NCBI GenBank assembly: GCA_002411545.1
Contig: DHTG01000086.1
Coordinates: 1 to 17,707 of the forward strand
Direction of reading: 5' to 3'
Source: Bacteroidales bacterium UBA5266
GTDB taxonomy: Bacteria > Bacteroidota > Bacteroidia > Bacteroidales > WCHB1-69
Length of the DNA: 17,707 nucleotides
Shown here piece by piece: positions 1-7,985 of the stretch (within the stretch, counting starts at the first letter, position 1; the number at the start of each line of letters is the position of its first letter). The notes under the pieces are model-generated. The model was not told the DNA's origin. It made no database searches and was given only the letters and a program-made list of their open reading frames with translations. Position numbers and translations under genes: made by a program.

Positions 1-231
1 AGCCTTGCTCCAATAACAACAGATTCGACACATAAAATATTGTCGGAAACGAAGCAGGAAACGAAAATGCCCACTTCTGTTCCGAAACCGAAATATTATG
101 TTGTTAAAAAAGGAGACACTCTCACTCAAATTGCAAAAAAGAACCGTACTTCCGTAAAAAAATTATGCGAAATCAACCGTATTAAAGAAACCAGTATTTT
201 AAGTTTAGGTCAAAAGATTAAACTTCCTTAA
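1..231 (+). CDS. LysM-domain protein, C-terminal fragment (5' end outside window)
   Basis: The reading frame is open from base 1, so this is the end of a longer protein. A TTG at 40 could be read as a start, but nothing favours it. About 30 residues of Ser/Thr/Lys/Pro-rich linker lead into one C-terminal LysM domain (YYVVKKGDTL, an IAKKN segment, then LGQKIKLP at the end), the classic fold for binding N-acetylglucosamine in peptidoglycan. In Bacteroidetes such C-terminal LysM domains are usually attached to a cell-wall hydrolase (glucosaminidase, amidase or NlpC/P60 peptidase), but the catalytic part is not in view. The stop is two bases before the next start, and the third gene is a lytic transglycosylase, so a cell-wall role fits. 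The LysM call is firm; the enzyme type is unknown. Confidence 0.8.
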   Translation, partial: SLAPITTDSTHKILSETKQETKMPTSVPKPKYYVVKKGDTLTQIAKKNRTSVKKLCEINRIKETSILSLGQKIKLP

Positions 232-233
232 AT

Positions 234-2495
234 ATGGCAAAAAAACCACTACTCTTTTTTATCCTCTATGTGTATGCTTCTTTTGCTCTCAGAGCGCAAT
301 ATCATGATTATGGATTCATACAAAGCAATCAGATACACGTATTGACCCAGCAGGATTCAATCCTAACGTATGCATGGACCGGTGGAATGAATGCCATGCA
401 ATTTGGAAAGTTGGATTTAGATTTAGATGGGATAAAAGACCTTATTGCTTTTGATGTTCACGGACGCCGCCTCATACCCTTTCTGAATAAAGCCAAACAA
501 GCCCATGAAATAAACTACGTCTATGCACCGGAATACATCCCCCTTTTCCCGGATGACATTTACGGTTTTATGCAACTCATCGACTTCAACGGTGATGGGA
601 AAGAAGATATATTTACCTATAAGAACGGAGGCATTAAAGTGTATCAAAACATTTCGGATACTGTATTAAAATTTAATGTATTTACCGAACAAATACTCTC
701 CATTTACTATGAAAACCACATCAATTTATTCTGTACAGAAGGTGATTATATTGTCATAAAAGACATCGATGGTGATGGCGATCTTGACATATTAGCGTTT
801 TGGGCTTTGGGTAAATACATTGATTATCATAAAAACCAGTCTGTTGAGAAGCATGGAAATTTAGATTATTTAGATTATAAACTCTCGGAGCGCTGCTGGG
901 GTTATTTTTCCGAAAGTAGCGAAGGAAATGAAATTATTTTACATGACGATTGTAACAATAACCAAGTAAGCAAACAACACCGCCATACCGGTTCCACCAT
1001 GTTATTATTCGACGAAAACGGTTCGGGATTATATGATTTAGTATTAGGAGATATGGATTACCCTCAATTGGTATTACTTACTAACGGCGGCAACAAAGAC
1101 TCTGCTCATATGATAGCTGTCGATACATTTTTCCCTTCTTATAACGTACCTATTTCCTTACATTCCATGCCCTGCCCTATTTTTATAGATGTCGACAATG
1201 ATAAGATTAAAGATTTGATAGTTTCGCCCTTAGATTTAGCCTATATCAAATCTGAAAACAAAAAAAGCGTATGGTGGTATAAAAACTACGGCACGAATGA
1301 ACATCCTGATTTTCGTTTACAAACAACATCTTTTTTACAAGACCAAATGCTGGATTTTGGCTCAGGAGCTTATCCCGTATTATTCGATATAGATGACGAC
1401 GGATTACTTGATTTATTCGTTGGAAATTACGGTTACTATGATACCTCCACTTTTATCGATGCCGTTCTCACATGTTATTATTCCGCTTCGATAGCCTATT
1501 TCAAAAACATCGGAAGCAAAGAGAATCCGGTATTTAAACTTATAACAGACGACCTATGCCATTTGCGATCTAAAAAATACGCATTGCTCATTCCAACATT
1601 TGGCGATTTGAATGGTGACGGAAAAGCGGATATGATAATAGGCACATCGGATGGCACTCTTTTATATGCCGAAAACAGAAGTACAAATGACACTTTGATT
1701 TTTGAAGAACCTACAACAAGCTATCAAAATATAGATGTTGGCGCATTTGCATCACCTCAACTATTTGATATAAATAAAGATGGAACAAACGATTTGCTTA
1801 TCGGAAATCAAGTCGGGAAAATCACCTATTATCAAAACACCGGCAACGAATCACAAGCTATATTCACATGGAAGAGCGATAATTTCGGTAATGTAGATCT
1901 AAGAGATTACGAAGAATCATACTTCGGATATGCCACACCCTGTTTTTTCCGTACACATGAGGGCGAAACCCGCCTTTTTGTGGGTGCTGAAAATGGCTAT
2001 ATCATGTATTTTAAAAACATCGACAACAACCTCAACGGATCTTTTACTTTAATCGATACGCTTTTTTATATACAAAACAATAAACCCATTGACATCCACG
2101 CAGGATATCGTTCAAGCGTAAGTCTGGGTTCACTCACCAATGATACATTTCCCGACCTAATCGTGGGTAATTTCGCCGGTGGCTTAAGCCTTTATAAAGG
2201 GACTACTCCACCCCATATTTCAATAGATATTGCCACACACGCAGCTGAAAACAATATACAAGAAATCAAAGTGTTTCCTAATCCGGCCAAGGATATCCTA
2301 CACGTAAGTCATCCCAAATTGAACATTTCACAACTCGAAATTGTTGACATTTGCGGAAAAAGTTTGCGCTCGTTTTCTATTCGTGGACGTGAGGGAAAGA
2401 TAAACATTTCAAGCTTAAGTCAGGGAATGTATTTTATAAAAGTAACCTTGGAAAACAAACATTATATGACAAAAAAATTCATTAAAGATGAATAA
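234..2495 (+). CDS. Secreted FG-GAP/VCBS repeat protein with T9SS type A sorting domain
   Basis: A 753-residue exported protein. Residues 1-21 form a signal peptide with probable cleavage at A21|Q22. The body carries repeated calcium-loop motifs of the FG-GAP/VCBS type at about residues 61-69 (DLDLDGIKD), 117-125, 177-185, 260-268 (degenerate), 319-327, 385-393, 458-466 (DLNGDGKAD) and 512-520. Each is followed by a hydrophobic strand such as LIVGN or LFVGN, which suggests a beta-propeller. Residues 677-753 are a type A T9SS C-terminal domain: VFPNPAKD, a central GKSLRSF region, ISSLSQGMYFIKV and a basic KKFIKDE end. The family is exported through the outer membrane and the C-terminal domain is removed on attachment to the surface. 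The ligand is unknown; no enzymatic domain is visible. It starts 2 bases after the LysM gene and overlaps the next gene by 8 bases, so co-transcription is likely. Confidence 0.9.
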   Translation: MAKKPLLFFILYVYASFALRAQYHDYGFIQSNQIHVLTQQDSILTYAWTGGMNAMQFGKLDLDLDGIKDLIAFDVHGRRLIPFLNKAKQAHEINYVYAPEYIPLFPDDIYGFMQLIDFNGDGKEDIFTYKNGGIKVYQNISDTVLKFNVFTEQILSIYYENHINLFCTEGDYIVIKDIDGDGDLDILAFWALGKYIDYHKNQSVEKHGNLDYLDYKLSERCWGYFSESSEGNEIILHDDCNNNQVSKQHRHTGSTMLLFDENGSGLYDLVLGDMDYPQLVLLTNGGNKDSAHMIAVDTFFPSYNVPISLHSMPCPIFIDVDNDKIKDLIVSPLDLAYIKSENKKSVWWYKNYGTNEHPDFRLQTTSFLQDQMLDFGSGAYPVLFDIDDDGLLDLFVGNYGYYDTSTFIDAVLTCYYSASIAYFKNIGSKENPVFKLITDDLCHLRSKKYALLIPTFGDLNGDGKADMIIGTSDGTLLYAENRSTNDTLIFEEPTTSYQNIDVGAFASPQLFDINKDGTNDLLIGNQVGKITYYQNTGNESQAIFTWKSDNFGNVDLRDYEESYFGYATPCFFRTHEGETRLFVGAENGYIMYFKNIDNNLNGSFTLIDTLFYIQNNKPIDIHAGYRSSVSLGSLTNDTFPDLIVGNFAGGLSLYKGTTPPHISIDIATHAAENNIQEIKVFPNPAKDILHVSHPKLNISQLEIVDICGKSLRSFSIRGREGKINISSLSQGMYFIKVTLENKHYMTKKFIKDE

Positions 2496-3951
2496 GTATA
2501 TTTACTATATACAAAACAACAAACAAAAAATCATCTCAAAAAGCCTCGTGTTTTGTTCTTTATGTGCCATAATTGTCACGTTATTTTATATACTACAACC
2601 TAAAACAGGTAACAACTTTCGAACTTGGGATGAAATCACAGACAGCAAAATAGTAAAAGTAGGAATTTTATATAATTACACCGATTATTATATCTCACAC
2701 GGAAAAGTTTATGGTTTTCATTATGAATTAATCAAAAAATTCGCTGAAAATTACAGCTTAGAAGTTATATATAAGTTGTATGATAGTTATGGGGAATACT
2801 GTTATGCCTTACTTCACAACGAGATAGATCTATTGGCCATGGATATTTCAAAAAATATGAGTACGGAAATACTGTTTGATTTTAGCATTCCTCATTCTTT
2901 TTCAAAACTTATACTCGTTCAACATAAAAAAAATAAATATTTCAAAAAAAATGGCTCCAGCTTATCAACTCAAAAATCGAATTATCTAATAGTTGTACCA
3001 GCATATACACCATATTATGCCTGGGCTATCGAATTAAAAAAGAAATATAGGAATCGATTCAACACAAGTATAAGTTATTTAACATCAGAAGAATTATTAG
3101 ATGAATTAGATAATGCAGTTATTGATTTCACCATTGCAAATCAAAAGAATGTTGAAGCGAACTCTATTTTCTACTCAAATTTAGATTATGCACAGGTATT
3201 AACGGGAGAAATGCCTTTATACTGGATTGTTAATAAAGGAAATGATAGTTTAAGCCTTTTTATTAACGATTGGTTAAACGCTTACAAACAGAAAAAGGAA
3301 TATGTCATGTTATTAAAAAAATATTACGATCCAACATCTTCCACACGTTTACAACTCAAACAAAAAAGCCGCATTACCCCTTTTGGAGACATATCGCCTT
3401 ATGATGATATCATTATGAAATATGCCAATCAATACGGCTTGGATTGGCTATTTGTATCGTCATTAATCTATCAAGAATCGAAATTTTATGCCCATATGAG
3501 TGGTATAGGAGGTTCTTATGGTTTGATGCAATTTATGCCAGCTACAGCCAGCTATTGGGGAGTAAACATCGGGGATTCACCTGAACAACAAATCAAAGCA
3601 GGTTGTAAATATTTAAAGTTTTTAGTAAAAAAATATCGTGATTTAGGTGTAAGTGATAGTATACAATTGATGAAGTTTGTATTGGCAGCATACAATGCCG
3701 GTAGTTGTCGCGTGGATGATGCTATCAAAATAGCCAAACGAAGAGATTATAACACAAGTCAATGGGATCATCATGTCGGAAGTGCTTTTCAATTGCTTTC
3801 AGATAGAAAAAGCATTAAAAACAGTAAACTGAAATGTGGAAGATATGCAAACACTAAACATACGCTACGTTATATCAACGAAGTAATGCATAGATACGAA
3901 CATTATAAGAACATAAATAAACAATCTACAACTAGTAATAGTGTTAAATAA
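2488..3951 (+). CDS. mltF: Membrane-anchored MltF-type lytic transglycosylase
   Basis: A 487-residue protein with the two-domain architecture of MltF. A basic N-terminus precedes one hydrophobic segment (about residues 18-37), an uncleaved anchor or signal. Residues about 52-285 resemble a periplasmic solute-binding domain of the SBP_bac_3 type (VKVGILYNYTDYY, YGFHYELIKKFA, then DLLAMDISKN). Residues about 305-425 are an SLT goose-lysozyme-like domain: SSLIYQESKF with E330 as the predicted catalytic acid, GSYGLMQFMPATA, and VLAAYNAGS. These enzymes cleave the MurNAc-GlcNAc bond to leave 1,6-anhydro-MurNAc. In E. coli MltF the N-terminal domain modulates the enzyme on binding muropeptides. The ATG overlaps the end of the FG-GAP gene by 8 bases. 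A divergent N-terminal domain is the main uncertainty; E. coli MltF is a lipoprotein, while this one has no lipobox. Confidence 0.88.
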   Translation: MNKYIYYIQNNKQKIISKSLVFCSLCAIIVTLFYILQPKTGNNFRTWDEITDSKIVKVGILYNYTDYYISHGKVYGFHYELIKKFAENYSLEVIYKLYDSYGEYCYALLHNEIDLLAMDISKNMSTEILFDFSIPHSFSKLILVQHKKNKYFKKNGSSLSTQKSNYLIVVPAYTPYYAWAIELKKKYRNRFNTSISYLTSEELLDELDNAVIDFTIANQKNVEANSIFYSNLDYAQVLTGEMPLYWIVNKGNDSLSLFINDWLNAYKQKKEYVMLLKKYYDPTSSTRLQLKQKSRITPFGDISPYDDIIMKYANQYGLDWLFVSSLIYQESKFYAHMSGIGGSYGLMQFMPATASYWGVNIGDSPEQQIKAGCKYLKFLVKKYRDLGVSDSIQLMKFVLAAYNAGSCRVDDAIKIAKRRDYNTSQWDHHVGSAFQLLSDRKSIKNSKLKCGRYANTKHTLRYINEVMHRYEHYKNINKQSTTSNSVK

Positions 3952-3962
3952 CTATTTTTTAG

Positions 3963-4037
3963 TCGGGATAGCAAGATTCGAACTTGCGACCTCCTGCTCC
4001 CAAAGCAGGCGCGATAACCGGACTACGCTATATCCCG
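3963..4037 (-). tRNA. tRNA-Pro (anticodon UGG)
   Basis: On the minus strand the acceptor arms CGGGATA (4037-4031) and TATCCCG (3970-3964) pair perfectly, followed by discriminator A at 3963. The anticodon stem CCTGC/GCAGG encloses the loop TTTGGGA, giving anticodon TGG. The T arm is GCAAG-TTCGAAT-CTTGC. The first base C and the CGGG start are typical of bacterial tRNA-Pro. CCA is not encoded (the next bases read CTA), so it must be added after transcription. It lies 6 bases downstream of tRNA-Ser and is probably cut from the same precursor. Confidence 0.96.
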
Positions 4038-4043
4038 TTTTTG

Positions 4044-4130
4044 CGGAGAAGGGGGGATTCGAACCCCCGGTACCCTTTCGAGTACGACAGTTTAGCAAAC
4101 TGCTGGTTTAAGCCACTCACCCACCTCTCC
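4044..4130 (-). tRNA. tRNA-Ser (anticodon GCU)
   Basis: On the minus strand GGAGAGG (4130-4124) pairs with CTTCTCC (4051-4045) with one G-U pair, and the discriminator is G at 4044, as expected for serine. The anticodon loop TTGCTAA gives anticodon GCT for AGC/AGU codons. A long variable arm (GTACTC, short loop, GGGTAC) marks a class II tRNA. The T arm is GGGGG-TTCGAAT-CCCCC. CCA is not encoded. It is the first gene of a two-tRNA unit. Confidence 0.96.
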
Positions 4131-4150
4131 GGTAGCTTAAAAAAGGAATG

Positions 4151-4158
4151 CAAAAGTA
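4151..4158 (-). promoter_or_regulatory. Bacteroidetes -7 promoter element for the tRNA-Ser/tRNA-Pro unit
   Basis: The minus strand reads TACTTTTG, an exact match to the Bacteroidetes -7 consensus TAnnTTTG, followed by C. It lies 20 bases upstream of the 5' end of tRNA-Ser, the spacing expected for a short tRNA leader. I see no convincing TTG-type -33 element at the usual distance. Confidence 0.75.
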
Positions 4159-4178
4159 AAAAAATTATCAATATAAAA

Positions 4179-4206
4179 ACGTAAATTTACCTCTTTATAC
4201 GTAAAT
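4179..4206. repeat. Two ACGTAAAT direct repeats 20 bp apart
   Basis: ACGTAAAT occurs at 4179-4186 and at 4199-4206, exactly 20 bp (about two helical turns) apart. The first copy forms part of the perfect palindrome GTAAATTTAC (4181-4190). The pair lies just upstream of the tRNA promoter and downstream of the response regulator gene. A binding-site role is speculative; the region is very AT-rich. Confidence 0.35.
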
Positions 4207-4251
4207 ATTTTTAATAATTGAATGGATAGTTTAATTTATAATTCGTTAAAT

Positions 4252-4944
4252 TTATTTTTCGACAATTAATTTAAAGCCGATTCCGTGAACATTTAAAATA
4301 CTAATATTGGAATCATGTCGTAAATATTTCCTTAAACGATTTATATACACATCAATGCTTCGTGCATTGTAATGATCATTGTTTTCCCATACTTTTTTCA
4401 ATATGTAGGATCGATTCACTATCATACCCATTTTAGCACATAACACATACAACAAAGCATTTTCCTTGGAGGTTAATCGTACTTGTTTATTTTTCCTATA
4501 AACTAATAATTGAGTGTCAGAATCAAAAAGAATTTTGCCAATTTGAAATACTTTCACTTCGTCATCTACATTACAGGTACGTCGTAGTATAGCTTGAATA
4601 CGCATTAATAGTTCTTCTATACTAAAGGGTTTAATAATATAATCATCAATATCTAATTGAAAACCTTTTAATACATCTTCTTCTAATGACTTAACCGACA
4701 TAAAAACAATGGGGATTTTCTTATCCCTATCCCTGATTTCTGTTGATAACACATACCCATTTTTTACAGGCATCATAATATCCAACAAGCATAAGCTGAA
4801 GTCATCCTTTTGAAATTCATCTAATGCTTGTGAACCATTTTCACAGAGTGTAACTTCAAAACCTTTTGCTTGAAGATATGATCCTATCACCTTCCCAAGG
4901 TTGATATCGTCTTCTGCAATTAAAATTTTTTGTTTAGTTTCCAT
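4252..4944 (-). CDS. rprY: OmpR/PhoB-family response regulator, RprY-like
   Basis: A 230-residue two-component response regulator. The receiver domain (residues about 5-120) has the acidic pair E11/D12 (with D13), phospho-acceptor D55 in LCLLDIMMP, S83 at the conserved Thr/Ser site and K105 in the IKPF motif. The winged-helix DNA-binding domain (about 130-228) includes RLTSKENALLYVL and the recognition-helix region RSIDVYINRLRKYL, ending in GIGFKL. It would be phosphorylated by the kinase encoded immediately upstream and then act at promoters. The start lies inside the last 25 bases of the kinase gene, which implies translational coupling. The overall look is close to RprY of Bacteroides, but the symbol is given by family resemblance only. 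Target genes cannot be read from the window. Confidence 0.9.
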   Translation of the reverse strand: METKQKILIAEDDINLGKVIGSYLQAKGFEVTLCENGSQALDEFQKDDFSLCLLDIMMPVKNGYVLSTEIRDRDKKIPIVFMSVKSLEEDVLKGFQLDIDDYIIKPFSIEELLMRIQAILRRTCNVDDEVKVFQIGKILFDSDTQLLVYRKNKQVRLTSKENALLYVLCAKMGMIVNRSYILKKVWENNDHYNARSIDVYINRLRKYLRHDSNISILNVHGIGFKLIVEK

Positions 4945-6446
4945 ACGCGTTGATTTATTGGTAAATATATTTTAAATATCGTTCCTTTGTGTAACTTACT
5001 TTCAACATTTATTTTTCCTCCATGCATTTTAACTATTGTTTTTATATAATTCAATCCTAATCCATACCCTTTTACATTGTGTATATTTCCGGTTTGAACC
5101 CTATAAAACTGCTCAAATATGTTTTTCAATTCTTTTTTTTCTATGCCTATACCGTTATCTTTAAATGACAAAATCAAATCTTTATTATTGTTTTGTATGT
5201 CAATCTTGATAATAGGTTTACCCTGTGAATATTTAATGGCATTCTCTAAAATATTTTTGATAACAATGACAATTTTATTTTTATCAATTGCAATGACAGA
5301 ATGATTTGTCTTTTGAAAAATAATTTCTCCTTCTTTTTTTTTCAATAAGGTTTGAACAATTTGTATAGCATCTTCCACTATTGTATTTATATTCACTATT
5401 TCCGGCTTCAATGTACATAAAGCCTTTTTATGGTATAATATGGTATCAACCATTTGCTCTAAACGTTTGTTCTCCGTTTGAATAATATTCATATAATTAG
5501 TATAAACCTCATCATTCAATCTTATTTCCTTATCATTTAAAGCTTCTGTAATTAGAGATATAGTCGATATCGGCGTTTTAAATTCATGCGTTAAGTTATC
5601 GCTTAAATTATGTTTAAATTTTATCAGTTTTATATGACGTATGGCCATTAGTAATGTTAAAAGGTATAAAACATAGATAATAATAATCATTACTATATCT
5701 ATCAGAATTAAAGGCGCATTGTCTTTCATTAAGTATACTTTCTTATCGGGAAAATAAATCATAACATAAGCCGGTAATACTTTATTGTCCATAGGAAGCG
5801 AAAAGGTATACATATCAGCATACATTGAAAGCTTATGCAATTGAGATGGATTCGAACACAACATAAAAGAGGAAACACTTGGCACAAAAAGAGCAAATTC
5901 ATATTCAATATATAATTGATAAGATTGAAAAACCGTCCGAAAAATGGAATCTAAAACATGTAAAGCATAGGGCGTTTCAAAAAATGCAGTACTAACTTTG
6001 TATATATTCATAGAAGTTAAATGATTCATTCCATGAAGTACATGAAATTGTTCTTGATAACAATAAGCACTTTTTGAATTAAAAATAGGTTCATTTATAA
6101 AAGAATGATATCTTGATAAATATCGTAAGATATAAGTTTGAATATAAGTAGATCGAAGTTTGTAATCAATTGATTTATATATAAATTTTGAAGAAATCGT
6201 TTTATTTTTTTCCGATTTGACAAAATTCAACAATGAGGTATCCTCATCAGACACTTCTTCATTATTTGAAAGATAGTTTAAGTGAAAATATTGTAAAGCA
6301 TCCTTCATGGCATCATTCACCGTTCTGTTAAATATTATATTTTGCACTTTAAACATGTTTTTCACATAAAGCACTTGGATACATGTCAGGGCAATAAACA
6401 AAATAGTTCCGATAACAATTAAGCCAATATAAAACTTATTTTTCAT
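4920..6446 (-). CDS. rprX: Sensor histidine kinase, RprX-like
   Basis: A 508-residue inner-membrane kinase. One transmembrane segment lies at residues about 6-27 and a second at about 246-268. Between them is a periplasmic sensor region of about 215 residues with no recognised domain. The HisKA domain has H287 in THEFKTP. The HATPase_c domain shows the N box (NILENAIKYS, about 398-407), G1 (DNGIGI, 430-435), an F box (FEQFY) and G2 (KGYGLGL). All residues needed for autophosphorylation are present and there is no HAMP or PAS domain. It partners with the overlapping response regulator. The gene follows a small TPR protein by 22 bases. RprX is named on overall resemblance to the Bacteroides RprX/RprY pair; the signal sensed is unknown. 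Confidence 0.88.
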   Translation of the reverse strand: MKNKFYIGLIVIGTILFIALTCIQVLYVKNMFKVQNIIFNRTVNDAMKDALQYFHLNYLSNNEEVSDEDTSLLNFVKSEKNKTISSKFIYKSIDYKLRSTYIQTYILRYLSRYHSFINEPIFNSKSAYCYQEQFHVLHGMNHLTSMNIYKVSTAFFETPYALHVLDSIFRTVFQSYQLYIEYEFALFVPSVSSFMLCSNPSQLHKLSMYADMYTFSLPMDNKVLPAYVMIYFPDKKVYLMKDNAPLILIDIVMIIIIYVLYLLTLLMAIRHIKLIKFKHNLSDNLTHEFKTPISTISLITEALNDKEIRLNDEVYTNYMNIIQTENKRLEQMVDTILYHKKALCTLKPEIVNINTIVEDAIQIVQTLLKKKEGEIIFQKTNHSVIAIDKNKIVIVIKNILENAIKYSQGKPIIKIDIQNNNKDLILSFKDNGIGIEKKELKNIFEQFYRVQTGNIHNVKGYGLGLNYIKTIVKMHGGKINVESKLHKGTIFKIYLPINQRVWKLNKKF

Positions 6447-6468
6447 TATGTTTATTTACTATACACAT

Positions 6469-6852
6469 TCATTTTACCAATAGTTTCTTGATAATCAAAT
6501 CTGTTGTTTTTTTTAAATCTCCACATGGGCCTTCTTTATCATTTAATGCATCTTTACTGATTCTTCTTAAAAAAAATGCTTCATCCGACATTTTAGCGGC
6601 TTTAGTGTAATGTTGCAACGTCAAATCATACTGATTTCTTTTTTTATAAGATTGGCATAGAGATACGTAAGCTTCATGGCAATGGAAATTTTGTTTTATT
6701 ATATTTGTAAAAACTGCGATGGCTTCGGTGTAAATTTCCATTTCCATATAGAAAATTGATTCATCATACATTTTTATATATTTTTGATAAAATAAAGATA
6801 TCGAAATTAAAATTAACAAAAAGAATATAACACATTTTATTTTCATCATCAT
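6469..6852 (-). CDS. Small membrane-anchored TPR protein
   Basis: A 127-residue protein with a hydrophobic N-terminus (about residues 7-22, VIFFLLILISISLFY) that is probably an uncleaved anchor. Two to three TPR-like helical hairpins follow: YMEMEIYTEAIAVFTNII, then AYVSLCQSYKKRNQYDLTLQHY. The segment RRISKDALNDKEG...CGDLKK is of the kind seen in many Bacteroidetes TPR proteins. Its stop is 22 bases before the kinase start and it is the first gene of the kinase/regulator run, so it may be an accessory sensor or scaffold for that system (inference). The start has three consecutive Met codons; the first is used here. No exact TAnnTTTG promoter is visible upstream. Confidence 0.75.
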   Translation of the reverse strand: MMMKIKCVIFFLLILISISLFYQKYIKMYDESIFYMEMEIYTEAIAVFTNIIKQNFHCHEAYVSLCQSYKKRNQYDLTLQHYTKAAKMSDEAFFLRRISKDALNDKEGPCGDLKKTTDLIIKKLLVK

Positions 6853-7235
6853 TGTTTATTACATTTTTTTTTATGGATAAACGAATATATTGTTGAAATA
6901 TTTTTAATTTATTTTATTTTACTCTTTAATTTTCATTTTTTTATGCATTAATTATTATATACTTTTTAACATTTTTTATATTTACTATTCTTTTTGTTTC
7001 TTGATATGACGAATACTATTTAATATTAATACATTAGAAATATTCATTATATAAACTATTTTATAAATTAAATATAACACACCCAATCCTCAAGAGTAAA
7101 AAAAGTAAAAATTAATTCCTATAGCCAGAATTAAAGCTTGAATTACACCTGATATATATAATTATTTTATATAAATCAATTGTAAATTTGCATCAAATCG
7201 CATCTAATAGGGGAGATGGAAATCACATTACATAC
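6853..7235. other. 383-base AT-rich intergenic region, no gene recognised
   Basis: This gap separates the 3' end of aroE from the small TPR gene, both on the minus strand. It is very rich in A and T with many stop codons in all frames. I find no tRNA, hairpin terminator, tandem repeat or conserved riboswitch core. The promoter of the TPR/kinase/regulator unit should lie here but cannot be pinned to an exact consensus. Its only notable element is a plus-strand TAAATTTG at 7183-7190. Confidence 0.7.
7183..7190 (+). promoter_or_regulatory. Possible -7 promoter element reading antisense into the aroE 3' end
   Basis: The plus strand reads TAAATTTG followed by C, the same form as the better-supported promoters in this window. 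No plus-strand gene is credible downstream, so if active it would make an RNA antisense to the end of aroE. No -33 element is evident, and chance matches are expected in such AT-rich sequence. Confidence 0.3.
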
Positions 7236-7985
7236 TTAAGAATTGTTCCAAATTTTCCAGGATTGTTCGGCTTGTTCGCAAAACATATCATAGCCGTTCA
7301 GAATATAAGCCCCTCTTTTTTTCCCTTTTCTCAAAAAAAGTGTTTCACTTGGATTATAAATCAAATCGATAAGTATATGATTTTTCCCTATTGCTTCATA
7401 AGGGATAAGAGGAAATGTGTGTACCATAGGATACATTCCTAAAGGAGTACAATTAACAATTAAAGAATGTTTACTAATTAAGTCCGAATTTACTTTATTA
7501 TAGGAAACAGTATTATCTCCAGATTTACGAGAGACAAATGTAAAAGATATATTCATAGATGTAAGCACATAGGCAACGGCTTTAGCGGTTCCACCAGTTC
7601 CTAATATCAAAGCAAAGATAGGCTTTTGAAAAGATAATTTACGCATTGTGTGTTCAAACCCTAACACATCGGTATTATATGCACTAATGATAGTCTTATT
7701 TTCTATGGATTTAATTTTCAGAACATTGGCAGCTCTTACTTTATAGACTATTTCATCTATATAATCAGCATATTCAAGTATCTCTTCTTTATAAGGAGTA
7801 GTTACATTTAAACCCATTAGATGAGGATGTTTATAAATTATATGTTGAAATAAATGAATACTATCCAAAGGGAATAAAGTATACACCGCATCGTTTATAT
7901 TTTCGTCTGCAAATTTTTGTCGAAAATATTCCGGAGAAAACGAATGAACTAATGATTTGCCGATTAATCCGTACTGTTTAATCAA
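7236..7985 (-). CDS. aroE: Shikimate dehydrogenase
   Basis: A 249-residue enzyme reducing 3-dehydroshikimate to shikimate with NADPH, in aromatic amino acid and chorismate synthesis. The substrate-binding domain shows the serine motif HSFSP (14-18), NVTTPYK with catalytic K66, N87 in RAANVLK, and catalytic D106 in NTDVLGF. The Rossmann motif GTGGTAKAV begins at G129, followed by NCTPLGM and LIDLIYNP (206-212). A QAEQSW segment lies at the C-terminus. Length is slightly short of the usual 270 or so but complete. The residue before AAN is Arg84, where Gly is usual. It is the last gene of the operon and its start overlaps the end of the DedA gene by 8 bases. No clear terminator follows. Confidence 0.93.
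   Translation of the reverse strand: MIKQYGLIGKSLVHSFSPEYFRQKFADENINDAVYTLFPLDSIHLFQHIIYKHPHLMGLNVTTPYKEEILEYADYIDEIVYKVRAANVLKIKSIENKTIISAYNTDVLGFEHTMRKLSFQKPIFALILGTGGTAKAVAYVLTSMNISFTFVSRKSGDNTVSYNKVNSDLISKHSLIVNCTPLGMYPMVHTFPLIPYEAIGKNHILIDLIYNPSETLFLRKGKKRGAYILNGYDMFCEQAEQSWKIWNNS

Noticed and set aside
3984..4184. Plus-strand frame of 66 codons across the tRNA pair
   Set aside because: It runs antisense through two complete tRNA genes and has no protein-like features.
6853..7235. Mobile element or gene remnant in the AT-rich gap
   Set aside because: No inverted repeats, target duplications or transposase-like frames are visible.
7188..7442. Plus-strand frame of 84 codons after the TAAATTTG element
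   Set aside because: It is antisense to the conserved end of aroE; its composition follows from aroE codons.
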